A stretch of 64,000 nt of DNA from Polyporus tsugae (lineage: Eukaryota > Basidiomycota > Agaricomycetes > Polyporales > Polyporaceae), in assembly GCA_024305745.1 (NCBI GenBank), contig JAHRBS010000001.1, forward strand, positions 62,001 to 126,000, read 5' to 3'. The notes beneath the pieces were generated by a model that saw nothing but the letters and a program-made list of their open reading frames with translations, had not been told where the DNA came from and did not search any database. Below are positions 21,496 to 33,659 of this stretch, piece after piece (the stretch's first letter is position 1; each line of letters starts with the position of its first letter). The position numbers were made by a program, and so were the translations under genes.

Positions 21496-22951
21496 AGGTT
21501 TCAAACGGTTTGTGCGTGAGCAAGGCACGGACGAGTGGGATGGTTTCAGCGATGTAGAACGCCCAACTAATACCAATTGATAGATGGACACGACTTAGTT
21601 GGTATTTCTGCCTATCTATAGCCAGAAGCGTCCAGGATCTGAACAGCGTTGCAGTTGACTTTCCGCAGAAACCAAAAACGTTCATCGCGTTAGAAGCATG
21701 GAACTATAACTTTCCCTCCTTCTACCATGGTCTGTCAGTAGCGGTGACCGCTTACAATCGTTCGAGGCGGCGTTGCTTCGTGCTTCAAAGCGGCTTGTGG
21801 TAGAACACGCTAAAGAGCTGTCCTTCACAGGAGATTCAGCAACAGTTGGGAGGCTTGCTTCAGCTGACAGGTGATCATTGCTTGACTTGGCACTTATCCA
21901 CCGCTGACGGACTAATTATATAATAGCGTGTACTCACTAACCTGAGCAAGAATTGTCTCGGTGTGGTGCGGGACGTCGTGAGGAAAATCAACATGTCGAT
22001 GTCGAGTAGCTCGCTGGCCTCCATGATCAACATCTTAGTCTCTGTTGGTCCTACCCGACCCTCCCGGCGCGGCGTTCGCATTATTATGCCATATATGAGC
22101 AAGAAGAGGAGCGCTGCCGAAGACTCGGCGTCAAATCATCTTGGAGGTTACGCTTGGAGCGGCTTGGTGTAGAAGGGAAGGAAGAAAGGTGGGCCTGCAT
22201 AGACAATGCAACACGCCGAAACTTGAAGTGGTGATCTCGACCTTGACCGCCCGGTCGGATGCTCGTCAGGCTCACGGACGGTCCCGTATCTGGACACAAC
22301 GACTTCTGTATTTTCCCTTCATCACTGCCAGTACTCGTCAAGATGCCCATTCCATCCCGCTGTCACCAAGTCTGTGACCCTGCAATGCATAATCCCCGCT
22401 AACATTTACGGCATGTTTGTCTCCACGTCACACTAGTGAGGCTCGCTTACCGTGTCCGTTGCAGGCATCCTCGGGACACTGTATGCATTACAGTCGACGT
22501 TTGCAGTCCACACGCCCACAATAGTAACCACATTTATATCGTTGACTTGCGAGGACCCCTATATAGAGGTATGCTTCGTCCACTTAACCACGTACGGAAC
22601 ACTTTCTGATAGCATTTATCGCTCGTCGTACTACTGAAATCAACAGTGGTACCGTTCTTAGGATCTGAGGTTCGATCGTGAGTGGCACGCGTGTTCTGGC
22701 TTGCAGGCTAATACTTATTCGTCTGCAGGACGCCACTGTACGACACTTGTGCTTCACGTTTGGTCTAATGCATGCTGTAGTGTTTTTGCTTGTGCTAACG
22801 AAGGCAGCAACATGCGTTCTTCAGCCTTGCACTCTACCCAGCGCAATGTCGCAAACGCGGCTGGAGTATAAAGAGTCCTCACTGTCGTCGTCCTTTCCTC
22901 AACCAATTGGTCCATCGTGTTCTAGTCGCATCGTCTTCCACCCTTGACACC
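21496..22951. other. Intergenic, 1.45 kb, no gene seen
   Basis: AT-richer than its surroundings, with only short open frames and none with recognisable family sequence. The right end is the promoter of metalloprotease copy 2. Confidence 0.55.
22867..22873 (+). promoter_or_regulatory. Putative TATA box of metalloprotease copy 2
   Basis: TATAAAG, 79 bp upstream of the start at 22952. It is a good match at a normal distance. Copy 1 lacks an equally good box, so the two copies may be expressed differently. Confidence 0.5.
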
Positions 22952-24123
22952 ATGTTCTCCACCTCCCTTCGCGCTGTCCTCATCGCTCTCGCAGCTACTG
23001 CATCCGCTGTTTCCACCGCGCCTGGCCTCTCCCTCAAGGTCACCGGCCCTGACACTGTCAATGGCGTCGAGAGCTTAAAGGTCGTCACCACACTCACCAA
23101 CACCGGTGACGAGACCCTCAGGCTCCTCAATGACCCTCGTGGTGTCCTGGACGCTCTTCCCACCAACACGTTCACCATCACCAACAACGACGGCGCAAGC
23201 CCGAGTTTCGTCGGTGTCCAGGTCAAGTACTCTCCCAGCCAGGCTGCGGCATCCGCAGATCCCTCTGCTCTCACCGTCATTGCGCCTGGCACGTCCGTGT
23301 CCTTCACCCACGATCGTAAGTGTCTCACTGCTGCTATGGATTAAGGGGACAATGGTTGACGCGTACCGTTCGCAGTTTCGTCGGCGTACAACTTCACCGC
23401 CACCGGTTACAACACGTATACTGTCGAGGCATCCAACCTCTTCCACGTCGTCAATGCCAACAACGAGATATCTGAGCTCCGCGCGAACGCTGAGTCGTAC
23501 GTCACCAAGCTCACTGGTGGCAAGCTCGCGGTGGCCGCCCCCGGCCTCACCAAGCGCGTGAGCTTCAACGGCTGCTCGGCTGAACAGCAGTCCGTGCTGA
23601 ACACCGCCGCCGCTGGGGCGCAGAGCTACGCTCGTTCTGCCCTCGCCTACCTCCGTTCCAACAGCGCCTCTTCGCCCCGCTACACGACGTGGTTCGGCAC
23701 GTACACCGACTCGCACCACAGCACCGTGCAGGACCACTTCACCAAGATCAGCTCGAACAACTTCGCGAGCTTCAGCTACGACTGCACGTGCACGCGCGAG
23801 AACACTTACGCCTACGTCTACGCCAACCAGTTCGGCACCGTCTACCTCTGCGACGCGTTCTGGCGGGCGCCCCCCACCGGTACCGACTCCAAGGCGGGAA
23901 CCCTCGTCCACGAGGTATGTTCCAACCGGCGTTCCTATTTGGCGCGTAACGTCTGACGGTGAACGCATCCCAGGCGTCCCACTTCACCACCAACGGCGGT
24001 ACCAAAGACTACGCCTACGGCCAGAGCGCTGCGAAGTCGCTCGCTCAGAGCGACACAGACAAGGCGATCTTCAACGCCGACAGCCACGAGTACTTCGCCG
24101 AGAACACCCCCGCGCAGGCTTGA
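22952..24123 (+). CDS. Secreted peptidyl-Lys metalloendopeptidase, M35 family, copy 2
   Basis: A paralogue of the gene at 12880-14066 with the same three-exon plan: 22952-23315, 23376-23914 and 23974-24123, 350 residues. Signal peptide MFSTSLRAVLIALAATASAVS, then the propeptide (LSLKVTGPDTVNGVESLKV) and the mature part from about FNGCSAEQQ. LVHE spliced to ASHF rebuilds HEASH, and GTKDYAYG gives the second zinc-site element with the conserved Asp. The stop follows FAENTPAQA, as in copy 1. Intron positions and phases are identical to copy 1 while introns and flanks have diverged, so the duplication is not very recent. It faces ZZ copy B across a spacer that holds a dynactin subunit 2 relic. 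Confidence 0.93.
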
Positions 24124-24539
24124 GCCGTTCTTTGACGGAGACGTGTTGACGTTTGGCTTCGGATCTTGCTCTCTGTACGGTGGACTGTATATGGCGGGTC
24201 TTTCTATCGGAAACGTCGAATTTATTACAAGCACCTTGTTACTTTCATCGCTATCATTGCGTGCCCGACAACCATCGCATGAAGCCTCCAACGCATTGTC
24301 GAAATATAGTCGGATCACTGAAGAGCGCTCAATATTTCAGCGTCGACCGGGTCCGATCGCCGACAACCAAAATTTGGCTTGGCCGCTATGATACTTATTA
24401 ATTCTGCAATTGAATCCATCCTTTCGACTACTTACTGTACTTCTTGCCGGATGTTCGGGGTCCTGGCATGGGAGTGTTCGAATGCCTCAGGTGACGCTTG
24501 TTTCCCTGTTTCGGAATCCCATTAACAAACGTGAATATG

Positions 24540-24800
24540 CCCCCCTGATCCTCCCCGACTCGGCCCCAACTTCTTCCGGAAACCACCGGGGTGGACAGTG
24601 TGCACAGACGTGTGAGGACATGGGGTATACGCGGGAGGATCCGGAGTGGTGCCAGGCGGGTGAGCACAGGCGCGAACTGCTGTTGCAGTGCGTCAAGTTG
24701 AATGCAGACTCGAAGGAGGCACAGGGAGCTCGGAGGCGGAAGGAGACGCGACAGCTGGAGAGGCGGGGCCGGGAACGTGGTGTGCAAGGTTGGCATTTGG
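24540..24800 (-). pseudogene. Dynactin subunit 2 fragment between metalloprotease 2 and ZZ copy B
   Basis: The plus strand matches 1670-1935 base for base over long stretches, for example GCCAGGCGGGTGAGCAC at about 24651 and ACAGCTGGAGAGGCGGG at about 24750. It covers the segment encoding LAPLLPHIPHILTRL in the intact gene, with frame breaks and deletions. It lies in the same strand sense as the intact gene, but the neighbouring spacer at 24840-24900 is inverted relative to locus 1. Confidence 0.8.
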
Positions 24801-24954
24801 TGCAGTCACTTTAAAGGCTTGTGCCGTTTTTCCGCGAGTCATTGATACAATTCATCTACTCGTGAATGCAGCGTCTTACAGAATTCCGACTTTGCGTGCA
24901 TAAGGTGGCGTCGCCACAAGCGATGCTCCCAGAAAACGATCCATGGGGAAACGG

Positions 24955-27900
24955 TCACCCGATGCGCGGGACCGCGAGTGATTGTAACAACTTCTCGATC
25001 CTCTCCATCTGACTCGTGAGCCCCTCTAGCTTGCTCGTAACCCCCTCCAACTTGTGTTCGAGCACGCCAAGCCGCTTCTCCGTGTTGTCCTCTTCTACTA
25101 GCCATGGCTGCGAGGTTTCCTCCTGCAGCGCTTCCACACAGCGGACGAGGCTGTGCGTCGTCAGATGATGTTCGCCATGGCTGAACCCAGCCTCTTGTTC
25201 GTCGCACTCCGAACAAATGAACGGCTTCGAGTCCTCTGTGTCCTGGTCGGTCATCCTTTACTCCGAGTACGGGTCGCTGATAACGCACCTGGACAGTCTA
25301 TGCAGTACAGACAGGGCCGATAGATCGGGGACTCGCATTTTAGACAAGTCAGGGCGAAGACGTCGTGCTCCAACTCCAAGTCGGAAGTAGCGATGCCCTC
25401 TTGTCTCGTAGATGCGATCTCCTTTTCCGGTAAACTCGCCGTCTCCTCACTGTCCTGATTGCCCTGACCATTCTGGTCATCGCCATCCTCATTCTCCTCA
25501 CCGTCATCACTGCCCTGCTTCCCATTCCCATCTCCTGCCTGGGCCTCCTCGTAATTCTTCAGAAGCTCGCGGCAGCGCTTCTGATAATCCATCTCCTCCA
25601 ACAAGCTCTTTGCGCGCTCGAGCCCCGCCTTCGCATCTCTCAGGACCTTGCCGATCTCGCGGTGGTGCACAATCGGAGCACGGACCTTGACGAAGTCATG
25701 CGTGGGGAAGTGTGGTGACGAGGTGTCGTCGCGCGACTCAATCGTGCAGCCCACGCACTCGGGCTTGTCGCAGAAGTCAAACGTGAAGCGCGAGCCGCAC
25801 TCCAGGCAGACCACTCGCGTGCCGTGAATGCCTTCGTGGCACCAGTCACACGTAATCCCGCTATTCGTCTCGCCATCAGCGCGACATCACCTTCAACATC
25901 AAGAGGTGCACTCACAAATGTGGCGGGACAGCACGCTGCCTGTATTCCTGGATGATGTAGAAGCACCGCGCATCATCGAACGTTGACCGATGCGCGAGCA
26001 CGGAGACCCGTTCCGAGTCCTCTTTCGTCAGCCGGCCGTCCTCCTCTTTCAACAACAGCTCCAAGTACTCATTGCGCACGTCTCGCCGCTCCTTGAGGTA
26101 CGACCACGAGAACAGCCGCCGTCGCACCTGATTGTGCACCGCCATCAGCGCGTACTTCCAGAGTGCCTTTATCCTGTTCTCCTCGAACTCTTTTGGGTGC
26201 GGCCGATCGACGAGGACCTTGGGCGGGACGCGCTTGAAGACGAACGTCCACGGCTGGTCGTCCTTGGCGTATCCCCACTGGCCAGAAAGCGTCTTCCCGT
26301 CGTCCGCCAGGGTAGCGGTCCAGTACGTCTTCTTCAGGCGGGCGACGTATGCCCGCGTGAATGCGTACTGCACCGTGCCGTCGTCTTTGGTCGTGTAGTT
26401 GCCAAAGATGTTGTAGTCGGTACCATTCGCGCCGACCGAGCTCGCTTCGTACGTCTTGGGGTCCATCGAGGCGTGGAGGTAGAACGTGATCATGGGCGAA
26501 ATCGCGTCGTCTTCTGAGATCTGGACACCATTCCATCGACCCAGACTACAATCAAGAAACGTGGAACCGATTCGGCTCGCAGTTAGCTGGGTAATAGCAT
26601 ATGGCAAGGGACTCTGAAGTTAACATACATCAAGCGTACTGCTTCGTCGGCTGCTGCATCGTGTTGAGTGGCGGAATCCTCCACGCGCGAGGGATACAGG
26701 TCGTCGGCTGCAGACGGGTAGTTGAGGAGCTTGCTGGCATCGATGTTCTGGTCCTCCTTCGAGTCGTCATACTCAACTTCGGCGAAGTCGCGCCCCCGCT
26801 GGTTATCAAGCCACCAGAACCTGCCAAATTCGTGCCAGTAGTCATACTGTCACGCATTAATGATCAGAACGTCGAGGTAGTGTTCGGGGTCGGACGTACG
26901 AGTTCGTTTGCGAAGGCCCTGAACTGTAACATAGGATCCAGTTTTTGTTGTTTGAATAGAGCTGTTACGCGACGCCATTAGTTGAGTGCCGTTACCACTA
27001 CTGTTCTAGAACGTGCCCTCCAGATCGTCATGGCGTTCCGTTACTGCATCGAGAACCCAATGAATCGTGTCGGCCGAATCCCACAATTCATCCTTGTGGA
27101 TGACTCTCTTCCGGCACAAGCGGAAGATCTCGAAGTCGCGACAGAGCAGTAGCCACAGAATGGGGAAGAGATACTACAGTGGTCTCCGTCATTCATGTTA
27201 ACACTTCATCGTAAAACCAGGCTCCACTCACCTTCTCGATGCGACCTGGACCAGTCACAAGTAACAACGTATCCATCGCATCGATGTCATACCTGACAGT
27301 TTCCAACCCCTCGCGCAAGCGTTGCTCTTCAGCTTCGACGTAGCTCTTGAACCGCTCTTGGAGCGAATCGGGTTGGTTAGCGTTGACGAAAGATAACGTG
27401 AGGGTGGATATCTTCTGCCAGACGGTCTGCAAGTATTTGTCGACAGCGTTCCGATTCGCGGGAAGAATGTACGGCCGGATCGAAAACATCTTCGCGCAGA
27501 TGTTGACGATCATATCCCTGTACTTCGTTGCGGTCATCTGCCATCCAACGGCCCAGTACGCAAGCCAGTGGGGGAGACTGATAAAGATCGGGTTTAGTGT
27601 CTGTTCCACACGGCACCATGCCGCAATCATATCGACGCACCCCCACTTTGCCGGGCGCGACGTAGTGAAGTAGTTCACTTCTTCGACAGTGATGAACCCT
27701 GACGCGTCATCGTCGAATGCTTCCACGATTGCCTGTAGCCTGTTGACGTTGATCCACTCCAACGCCCATTCGTCTTCATCAGCTATCCAGCTCTTGACCT
27801 CCTCTGCATGAGGGGCTTCGCGTTTTCGTTTTACTTGTTGGCGGTAATAGTCACGTAGAGCGAGCACGAAATGGCGCGCCTTGACGTGCCCTGGCCATTT

Positions 27901-29507
27901 CTATGCGGCAGAACGGTTTAGGTGAACTATTATGTGCGTGCATCGTGAGGGATTTCAACCTTACCATTTCCTTCCATATCTCGTGGATGTCCTGAGAAAA
28001 CAATGGGTAGGTCAGCGGACAAGTTCACATGCGAGGACGATGGAAGCCGTACACGATCAATGATCCTGTCGTGTGGGCCAGCCGTGATGGCCTCGATGAC
28101 ACGGTCACTTTCGCGGTGGACCATCCCTCCGATGTTTACCTCCAGCGCCTTACGCTGCAAATCGAACTTCCGCTCAAACACCTCCCAGTTCTTCTGGATG
28201 GCGAGCTCTGGGCTGTCGAACAGGTCCTGCTTCACCGCCGCCAGGTCGTCTCCATCCTGGTGGCTATTATGCTCCGCGCCGTCCCGCCCACTGCTGGGTT
28301 TGACTTGATCAAGCGCCGTCGCAGGCCGGAACTTCAGCAGCTCCTCGAGCGCGTCGTTGTCCCCCATCACCGCCGTCGGCCCACCCTTCTTCTGCACGAG
28401 CGCGGCGAGCTCCTGCTGCTCGGGCGACACGGCTTTCGAGAAGACCGCGAGCACCAGGTCTATCTTCGCCTCGATCTCCTTGAGCTTCCTATTCGCGTCG
28501 TCGACGCCGACACCGATGTGGATCGAGAGCGCGAAGGTGAACGCCTTGCGGTGGTTCGCGAAGAGCTCGATGAACCCCTTGAGGGTATCATCCCAGCTGG
28601 AGCTCTTGATGACCTTCGTGATGAGCTTCTTCTTCGCGTACGTGTCGCACGTGTTGGCGCACGTCTTGATGTCTTCCGCGGTCTGGTTAACAAGCGCCTG
28701 CATCCGGGCTTTGATCGTCTCGCCGTTGGGCCCGACGCTCTCCGGGTCCTTGATTCGGCCCAATCTGCAGGACCATGGCATGAGTGCGCATCAGAAGTAG
28801 ATGTTCAGGTGAAGTGCTGTATACGCACTGCAGCAGCGCCTCCATCATATCGCGCATCTCAACGAAGAGCATGCCGATCTTTTTGTCGTTGTCGCGGCGC
28901 TTTACGTCAAGCTCCACCACGATGCGAAAAGCGCCGACGGCGACTGCAAAGTCGATAAGAACTTCCCTCCGATCGGATGCACGGACTACGAAGAGGACGC
29001 GTACTTCCAACGAATGGGTGCAACTTGGCGACCTCGTCCAACGCCTTCAGCAGCCCGGGAAGACTTTCGACGAGCTTGTTGATACCATCCTTGACCGGCT
29101 GCATCGCGTCGCTGTCGTACGCGGGCTTCACCAGCTCCACGACCTTCTTCGCGGTCTCGATTTTCTCTTGCGCAGTATCGATCGCGTCGCCTGGCAGAAT
29201 CTCGTGGACTTCGCCATGAATCGAAAGAAAGTCTACACTCACCAGTCGAATCCAGATGTTTCCGTGGCTTCGAGGTTTCATACTTCTTAATGCCCAGTTC
29301 CGCGGCTCTGACTGCCTGGAAAGCCCCCTCGACCCCGGTCGCGTCGCCGTCTTCATCCTTGCGATTAGATGCCTCTGGAGGCACGGTCGTTGAGGGAGCC
29401 GGCGCTTCCGGATAGGCTGGTGTAGTGCCACTTGAAGTCGCCGCCGCATCCGGAGATTGCGAGGCGGGATCGGATCTCTTTGGATGTTTGCCGAAGAATG
29501 ATGGCAT
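24955..29507 (-). CDS. Goodbye-like/EF-hand/double ZZ-finger protein, copy B
   Basis: A full-length paralogue of the gene at 14487-19100 with the same order of parts. It begins MPSFFGKHPKRSDPASQ and has the Goodbye-like segment (LPGLLKALDEVAKLHPFVG, then VAVGAFRIVVELDVKRR) and the IKTCANTCDTYAKKKLITK part. The EF-hand loop is DDDASGFITVEE. The middle includes ATKYRDMIVNICAKMF and VTGPGRIEK, and the beta-rich segment YEASSVGANGTDYNIFGNY. ZZ finger 1 has CDWC, CLEC and CDKPECVGC; ZZ finger 2 has CLKC, CIDC, CSEC and HGEHHLTTH. The coiled coil is longer than in copy A because a short heptad stretch is repeated (LEHKLEGVTSKLEGLTSQ). No stop or frameshift was found in the exons I followed. Divergence is highest in the N-terminal Pro/Ser-rich part and the acidic linker. 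Function unknown. Confidence 0.8.
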
Positions 29508-30308
29508 CGCCTACACGATATGGTCTATGTACGATGTCAGAGAGGTGGGTAGGACGGGATTGGAGGAGGACGTACGCTGGAAAAAGCCCTCACCTACATA
29601 TAGCCAACTCGTCAAGCAGGCAGTGACTCTGGCGCGTGAGTTACGTGAGGTCTTCTAGAAGGAACCGCCTCGTCAACAAGGAAAGGAAATACCCTGGGCA
29701 TAAGTACCTGGAAATACTTGCTTGTATGTAACGACGACGAACGTAAACGGCCCATCAAGTGATAATCGATAATCACCTAGTCTGACACATTTGACGTCTA
29801 TTCGAAATACTGGTGCGTCGATAGGCGTCGATGTGGTCGGGAAGACGCCTGCGGAGACCACAAAGCGATGCATCAATGCATCACGTTCGAATGCTCGGAC
29901 TCGAGATGCCTCTGGACCGGCCACGTCGGGTGAACAAGTGTTTCGCAGGAGCGTGGTTGTCGGATGCAAAGCATCTTAGCTCAGACTCCTTCTCCTTCCT
30001 GCTGCGGCAATTCCAAGACGTCGGCCACGGGCACGCAGTGAGAATTCCCCAGTTTCATTAAACAGACAACACTACAGCCCTAGCAAACACGAGGCGGCGA
30101 GATGTCGCTTCGAGGCCCCAGATTCAACTAAGATGCGCAAGCGGCAGGCTTCAAGTCCGGGACAGCAAACACAGACGCAGGTTTCGCAGAACGTCTTAAG
30201 AGATGCCCGAGGCGTGCGTAGCAGCCATGCCATGAGACGTGTCAAGACGAAACTGTCCAAGCGTAAGGAAGCACCATCGAGCCCACTTCTCGCCGACGAT
30301 CGCAAGTC
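29508..30308. other. Intergenic; left end of the duplicated protease block
   Basis: 800 bp without a gene. From about 30110 on (for example TTTCGCAGAACGTCTTAAG at 30180) it is similar to 35900-36000, the 3' flank of aspartic protease copy 2, so block A of the tandem duplication begins near 30.1 kb. Confidence 0.65.
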
Positions 30309-32511
30309 TCAGTCGCTGGACACAACCGAGCCCCTCCCGTAATCCTCCACGGGCTCCTTGAACTGTACGGGGGCGTAGCGCGAGCCTCCGGGGCCGCTCC
30401 TCTCCTTCCGCCTGCGCACGCACATCGTCACCGTCACCACAAGCAACGCGACGCCGACAACGAGGTTGGCACCGAGAAGTGCCAGCATGACCTTCCCGTA
30501 CTTGTTGCCCCAGCTGTCGTCGCCGGCCGAAGACGTCTCGTCCGTCGAGACCGCACCAGAGAGGTTCGCGAGAGTGTCTGGAGATTGCGTGGGCCCAGAT
30601 GACGAAGTTGACGCGGGGCTGGCAGGGGCGGTTGGTGTCGAGCCCGCCTCGTACTGCACGATTAGGGCCGGGTCGAGCGGGAGCGGGAGCTGAGCAAGAG
30701 CCGCCGTGCGATTGGCGTAGAAGTCGGCCCACATGGTGGCGCTGTCGGTGATGGAGACCATCTGAACGAACGGCGTGCCGTCGGTGTTGTTCCTCGGATT
30801 CCAGTCACCGTAGTCGAACCTGAGCCGAGTCTGAGTCAGCCGTAGCTCAAGGACGCCACACGATGGCGCACTTACGAAGCGTAGACGTTATGCAAAAACG
30901 CGTCGGCGAGGATGATGTCAAAGCCATCGGAGCTGGTCGGGTCCGTAGTGAGATATTGGAAGGTGTTGACACATGCGGTGATCTCCATGTTCCACCGGGC
31001 GTTAATGGGCAGAGTAGCCGTAACCGGGAAAGTCAAGTCCAGCGGATGCATGGGGAATTGCTGGCCACTGCAAACCATGTGCGGTGTTAGTATTCGAGAC
31101 AATTGCGAGGTACTCGTCACCTTACCCGAAGACAAAAGTGACGTTTGGGCTGCGGTCGCAAGGAACAAGCCACGCTTCTGAGATGTTGTCGTACACCGCT
31201 CCAGGAACACTTCCATAGATCGCATCGATAGCCGCTAGTGGCAAGGCCGGAAAGGAGGAGCCAGTGTCAAGTGCAGCCACAATCTTCCCAGCGGGAACGC
31301 GTGCGATGCGGGATTGGTTGAACGAGAAGCTCTGGCCATTGACGAGCATCGCGTCCATGACAACGCTCCAGTGCTGAGGAGCGGCGCGCGGCAACCTCGG
31401 CGCGTTCACGACGTTCTCATAGCCAGGAGCGTGCGACGAGATCATGAGAAGGCCGGAAGCAGTGTCATCCAGCTCTGCAACCGGGCGGGACAGCTGGAGG
31501 TCGAAGTTGTTTGGGAGGGTGGGTTCGTTTGCGAAGAGCGCGGTCATGGGAGAGTGCGCCAAATGATTCGCCGCCTCGGCGCCCCATTCTTGCTCCACCT
31601 TGCTGTGGATAGACCCCACGTCGAACGCCATGCCCAGGATACCATCGTAACTTGTCAAGTCGAAACCATGCACATCCGCGTCGCTTACTTGCAAAAATGC
31701 TATGCGGTTGTCTAATCAGCTCGGAGATCCGGGGAGAAAATGCGGACCCTGCGCACCTTGCCGCTCGATAGTCAGCTCTCCTATGTGGAGATCGGCGAAC
31801 TTGATTGTTCCCTCCACATGTTGTGGTCCATACGTCTCAGAGGTCACCAGATCGGTGGTGTTCGTGAGCTGGACCGGACGATGGGCGGTGTGTAGCCAAA
31901 GATCGGACGAGCCAGTGTCCAGCTGGACCGTAAAGTCTACGGAAGGGGACCGCGTTAGCTGCCTTTACTCCTCCATCGACGTCTACAGACTCACTTTGGC
32001 CACCCAAGGTAATCTCCACAGCGTACCAGACGTTATTCGAGGTGTCCACGTCGAGGTTGCCGGCGGTTATGTTGCCAGTGGCATCATCGTCCCTGATGTT
32101 GAAGTTGGGGCTAGACTGGTACCCACGACGATTCCCCTGGCTCTTGGTGGATGTGGGGGCTCTGGTGGAAGCGGTGGTGGATGTGGTGCCCTTGCTTGCA
32201 AATTGGCGACAAGAGTTGTATCTGCTGTTTTGGGAGCAATACGCCGAGTAGCCATCGCGATCATTCACGTCCCCGATGGACACCGTAAAGCTGTTGCAAT
32301 AGACCATGTACCGGTTGCAATAGGTCTTGTGATCAACGATGCTACTGCAACTAGACCCCAACAAGCCCTTGCCCTTGGAACACGAGGCGAAGCGGGGGTT
32401 CTGCGGATGAATAGTGAGGGGGACGCTCCCGCTGTCGGCGAGGACGTTCCCAGCCCTGAGCACCAGGAACAACACTGCCGAGAGGAGCTGGAAAAGAGGG
32501 GAGGGAAGCAT
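30309..32511 (-). CDS. Membrane-anchored aspartic protease, A1 (pepsin-like) family, copy 1
   Basis: Exons 32511-31995, 31936-31757, 31699-31126, 31067-30876 and 30819-30309 give 657 residues with matching phases. MLPSPLFQLLSAVLFLVLRA starts a signal peptide. Residues 25-110 form a Cys-rich extension (SSCSSIVDHKTYCNRYMVYC, SAYCSQNSRYNSCRQF) not part of the usual pepsin fold, followed by a Ser/Thr linker. The first catalytic motif is FTVQLDTGSSDLW, rebuilt across intron 1. FDLTSYDGILGMAFD follows, then the second motif AALDTGSSFPALP. Near the C-terminus a Ser/Thr-rich stalk precedes one membrane helix (VMLALLGANLVVGVALLVV) and a basic stop-transfer (CVRRRKER). It should act at the plasma membrane or cell wall. 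It is duplicated at 36126-38269. Confidence 0.92.
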
Positions 32512-33659
32512 TGTGAGCCAGGGATGCGAAGGAGCGGTGTGAGGAGAAGGAAGGAGCGGAGGAAGGTCACTGGCAGTACAACGCTGAATTGGTTATAAGT
32601 ATTGACATATTGAAATGCTCACGCGCGTCTCGATGTTTCATTTCCGGCGTTAACAATCGCTTTACCATGGCAGATGCTGGACTACGATTCAAATATGCCG
32701 TCCTTCGATCACGCCATTTGGGGACTAGACGTAACCGCACGGCATAGGTAATCAGAAATGAAATGAAATTAGGCAGTGTATACAATGGCGCTCACACGAG
32801 TAGGCCAACGATGATTGATGAGGAAGGTGAGCACCTAGCTTACATAAAATTCAGTTGAGTGCAATGATGTACTGATGATAGATTACTTTTGATGACGTAC
32901 CATGATCATCTCGAGCATTGCAAACATTGTATCAGAATGTGCGTTCAACTCGGAATCAGCCCATAGTCCCCACTCGATATTCGCTTCTCGTGTTTGCTCG
33001 TCCTTCGTATGTGTCCTCGCACTAGTCCAAAGGCCGTTCGCTGGCGATCAGTACTCCCTCCGCCGTAGCTGGTGGTCGCAGTAGCTGACGGCCTTGTCCT
33101 GCGAACGGTGATCAGAAGCATAGAGTGCCCGCTGCAGGGTGTCTGGCTCGTCGACTACAGGCTTTCTTCGACGGCCGGCGAGGCTGCGCTAAGTACCCGG
33201 CCGTACGAACCAATGTACGTGTCGAGTGCCATGGGTGCGCCTTCTGATATCGCCCGTAATAGAGTTGTTCGCATTGTGTATTCAAAATTTCACGAGGACG
33301 GGTGGGAGATAGCGGGTGAGAGCGTCGAAGGGTTGTGCTGCCAGTCATGCTAGAGTGCCTCCAATGGAAGCTAGGGGAGGCACGAGTTAAATATGAACGA
33401 CAAGGAGCGAAACCACTTCCTGCATGAAATCGGGAGTGTGGGATGACGTACCACGAAGGTTGTGGAATACTCGACGAGGTGAGGCCAGAGACTGCTGGGT
33501 ATGATCACTGGACGTTGGCTAGCACCCTACGCATCGACCCTGAGGGTCTACAGATGCGGCGTCGTGTCTACCTAAAAAGACGGGACTAATCTTGTTATAT
33601 AGTTATCACCCTGTTCCTCTTCGTAAGTTCGTGAGTAAAGCGATTTTCACCGAACACGC
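32512..33659. other. Intergenic within duplicated block A
   Basis: 1.15 kb with no gene seen. It is similar in part to 38400-39880 of block B: the GTACCACGAAGG run at about 33450 corresponds to about 39690, and CTTCCTACCCATACGCAACC at about 33678 (just past the segment) to about 39903. It holds the promoter of aspartic protease copy 1 (TTATAA at 32593). Confidence 0.6.

Noticed and set aside
28029..28958. A 309-codon open frame on the plus strand
   Set aside because: Antisense to ZZ copy B. The same antisense frame appears over copy A (17604-18131), so it follows codon usage of the real gene.
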